A DNA stretch of 64,000 bases from a bacterium (GTDB lineage Bacteria > AUK180), in contig JAGLGN010000001.1 of assembly GCA_023144005.1 (NCBI GenBank), positions 1 through 64,000 of the forward strand. Direction: 5' to 3'. The translations under genes and the position numbers were made by a program. Positions 62,359-64,000 of this stretch are shown here, piece by piece (within the stretch, counting starts at the first letter, position 1; each line of letters starts with the position of its first letter). A model generated the notes under the pieces. It searched no databases and had not been told where the DNA came from. It saw only the letters and a list, made by a program, of their open reading frames with translations.

Positions 62359-63056
62359 TCCGAAAATAATATTGTTTTCTTTCCGTGGGGCTGGAATTCT
62401 TTGGTTCCTCCCCCGCGGGAAATGATGTCAAGTATTTTCATATCGTTTTTTTCAAAAACTGACGAGAAGATCCCATTTATCCGGTACTCTCTCATCATTT
62501 CAGGATCGTTCGTGGCGGATGGCCCGAGCAAATAGATCGAAGCATCTTCCGATATATGTTCTAATAGTGAAACATAGGTTCCATTAGAGACCGCCGTGGC
62601 GGTCATTATCACACAATCAGCTTTTTCCAGAGACGCGAATTCGTCTTCTACGGAGAAACTATCGGATTTCGTGGGGTCTCTGTCAAAGACCGCCAAGGAG
62701 ATATTCTCTGAATTAAATTTACGGACGAGAGGTCTGAACATGCCGATCATGACAATACAGTCAAAAGAAGAGAAATCAATGGCTTCAAAGATGTCCATAT
62801 GAGAAAGATGAGGACTGTCGATATTAAAGATCGCATTGACATAGCAATTGTAAATAATACGGTCGGCAAGATTATCAAGATCAGGAAAAGGGGAAGAGCT
62901 GTGATCTACGGAGAGTGCGCCGCCGGGGTTTGCGCAAACACCGATGGAACCGTCCTTTAGCATCATCGCTGAATACTTTTTTCCGAATTCCACACGTGAA
63001 ACGAGATTATGTATAAAGCCGTGTCTTTGAAGAAGGAATCTCAGCGGATCGATCAT
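62349..63056 (-). CDS. DUF364/heavy-metal-chelation-domain-like protein
   Basis: The 235-aa protein has a Rossmann-like C-terminal half, VMIGMFRPLVRKF, AVFDRDPTK, VIMTATAVSNGTYVSLLEHI and YLLGPSATNDPEM. This resembles the putative heavy-metal chelation domain (DUF364, PF04016), found in proteins of unknown function that are often linked to metal or cofactor metabolism. No active site can be read. Its ATG overlaps the stop of the nitroreductase gene by 4 bp, so the two are co-translated. Confidence 0.65.
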   Translation of the reverse strand: MIDPLRFLLQRHGFIHNLVSRVEFGKKYSAMMLKDGSIGVCANPGGALSVDHSSSPFPDLDNLADRIIYNCYVNAIFNIDSPHLSHMDIFEAIDFSSFDCIVMIGMFRPLVRKFNSENISLAVFDRDPTKSDSFSVEDEFASLEKADCVIMTATAVSNGTYVSLLEHISEDASIYLLGPSATNDPEMMREYRINGIFSSVFEKNDMKILDIISRGGGTKEFQPHGKKTILFSDQV

Positions 63057-63622
63057 CTCCCATACCCGTTGAAAAACACAAAATCCTTCTGCTCCTTTCG
63101 ATTCTTTGAGCCAACACTTAATTTAGAGATCTTTTCCATCATTCCCGGAGAGGAATCCGAAGGATAGCCAAGGGGAGAGATCGCAACGATCTCAAATCTT
63201 TTTGGAATGGAAAGAAGAGATCTCAGTTTTTTAGAAGAGAACCACGCGACCCAACAGGTGCCAAGTCCATACTCCCATGCCGCCAGTATCAAATGCTCCA
63301 TGGCAATGGCAAAATCGACCAGATAATAATCTATTCCGTTGAACCTCAGATTCTTTTTTTTGTCGGCCAATCCCACGATGAGCACAGGCGCAGAATTGAG
63401 AAAACCGATATTGGTATTGATCCCCGTGGCCTTGACGGCCTTGCTTTTCAATTCAGGATCATCGATGATAATGAATTCCCAAGGTTGACGATTCCGCGCC
63501 GACGGGGCCCAGCGGGCCGCCTCGAGTATAGAATCGATCATTTCTCTGTCAATTGGAGCTTCTTTATATTTTCTCACGCTCTTTCGTGTAAGAAATAGCT
63601 TTATTTTTTCCTTATCACGCAC
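63053..63622 (-). CDS. Nitroreductase-family flavoprotein
   Basis: The 189-aa protein has TRKSVRKYKEAPIDREMI and AARWAPSARNRQPWEFI (FMN-binding N-terminus), followed by the family's AAWEYGLGTCWVAWF and LSIPKRFEIVAISPLGYP. It probably reduces nitro or quinone-type compounds with NAD(P)H. GTG start; AAGGAG is 9 bp upstream, within the end of the upstream gene. Its partner genes (DUF364-like and an unknown) suggest a small redox operon. Confidence 0.88.
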   Translation of the reverse strand: MRDKEKIKLFLTRKSVRKYKEAPIDREMIDSILEAARWAPSARNRQPWEFIIIDDPELKSKAVKATGINTNIGFLNSAPVLIVGLADKKKNLRFNGIDYYLVDFAIAMEHLILAAWEYGLGTCWVAWFSSKKLRSLLSIPKRFEIVAISPLGYPSDSSPGMMEKISKLSVGSKNRKEQKDFVFFNGYGR

Positions 63623-63625
63623 TGC

Positions 63626-64000
63626 TCAGAACTCCTTTTCACCGCATCTCAGTATCTTTTCTATACCGAAGAACATCGGCCCGCCCTTGACCTCACCCGC
63701 AAGTTTCCACAGATCCGGATTATACGGGTCGGCCGCTAGCGCGGCTGGCAACTTCTCCGGATCGGTCATTGCCATTACCATATTCAACCTCAGGCCGGCG
63801 TACTCCCGCATCTGCTTCTTTATACCTTCTTGTATAAATTCATTTTCTAAGAGGGCGGCGGTCAGGTAAGATAGCGCAAATGTTTTTTCATCCCTGTAAT
63901 CCCTTCCCAGAGATTCAACATATTCCCAGATCTCTTCCTTTTCATAAGGAGCAAGCGATTCTCCCCTTAAGAGCATCTGAAAGAGATAAGGGCCCCGGAA
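63626..64000 (-). CDS. Unknown protein, 5' end truncated by the window edge
   Basis: The frame stays open to the window edge, reading FRGPYLFQ before the internal methionine, so the true start lies outside. The visible 124 residues are acidic and helical (TPR-like spacing in PYNPDLWKLAGEV) with no motif I recognise. It overlaps the nitroreductase's ribosome-binding site and is probably the first or an early gene of that operon. Confidence 0.6.
   Translation of the reverse strand, partial: FRGPYLFQMLLRGESLAPYEKEEIWEYVESLGRDYRDEKTFALSYLTAALLENEFIQEGIKKQMREYAGLRLNMVMAMTDPEKLPAALAADPYNPDLWKLAGEVKGGPMFFGIEKILRCGEKEF

Noticed and set aside
1-64000. tRNA or rRNA genes
   Set aside because: I found no cloverleaf-like sequence with TTCGA-type T loop or rRNA-like conserved segment in the intergenic regions.

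Overview
This window looks like a chromosomal segment from an uncultured, Gram-negative (diderm) bacterium of the FCB type (the broad Fibrobacterota-Chlorobiota-Bacteroidota neighbourhood and related candidate phyla). No rRNA gene is present, so this rests on gene content. The window has KDO and heptose genes for LPS, lipoproteins with lipoboxes plus Lnt, a SprA/Sov-like outer-membrane protein, a PorV-like protein and a giant subtilase with a type IX-style C-terminal sorting domain. Together these suggest a type IX secretion system (T9SS) in a lineage whose sequence is clearly unlike Bacteroidetes.

Layout. 1-417: a dispersed repeat and the era promoter. 418-6854 (+): era, a PTS EIIA-like gene and an NAGPA-like exported protein, then an internal promoter driving galT, hldE kinase and nucleotidyltransferase as separate genes, kdsB and kdsA (sugar nucleotide and LPS inner core). 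6863-9032: small unknown genes and a CsgG-like lipoprotein. 9163-17972 (-): PorV-like protein, 2270-aa CTD protease and a lipoprotein. 18048-21642: a UshA-like exported protein, half-size TauE and DsbD. 21626-22545: a compact REP-associated tyrosine transposase (RAYT) element between perfect 29-bp inverted repeats. 22543-29779 (-): a Clp-like protein with a degenerate Walker B, a small CesT/YbjN-like protein and SprA. 29801-33521 (+): a signalling operon (lipoprotein, FHA, class III cyclase, membrane protein). 33554-35990: ferredoxin and cPGS-like GTPase, divergent from an atypical FolD. 35991-36842: repeat-rich intergenic DNA. 36843-45923 (-): lnt, a 271-bp MITE-like element, a solute-binding protein, a chemoreceptor-like protein, truA, a beta-propeller/TPR membrane protein, a small CPYC protein and a PpiC lipoprotein. 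45964-55101 (-): one tightly overlapping operon of three M42 peptidases, purine nucleoside phosphorylase, a RecJ with an inserted DEDDh exonuclease, and mfd. 55604-60662 (-): TGS-uridine kinase; O-antigen-ligase-like/SLBB/PHP operon. 60892-64000: a TrpB-like PLP enzyme, then DUF364-like, nitroreductase and a truncated gene.

How it works together. Much of the window serves the cell envelope: LPS core synthesis, lipoprotein maturation, periplasmic folding (DsbD, PpiC), and outer-membrane export (SprA, PorV, CTD cargo). Sigma-70-like promoters (TTGNNN, 16-18 bp, TATAAT-like) can be read repeatedly. At several genes the -10 box lies 5-12 bp before the start codon with no Shine-Dalgarno sequence, implying leaderless or nearly leaderless mRNAs. 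Two genes (kdsB and the chemoreceptor-like gene) appear to start at AUA and AUU.

The large intergenic gaps are not random. They hold 7-bp tandem tracts, REP-like palindromes, and a 290-bp repeat present in inverted orientation at 1-290 and 36461-36753. The most unusual items are the RecJ/DEDDh domain insertion, the pseudo-ATPase Clp-like protein next to SprA, and the RAYT element that supplies or abuts the stop codons of both neighbours.
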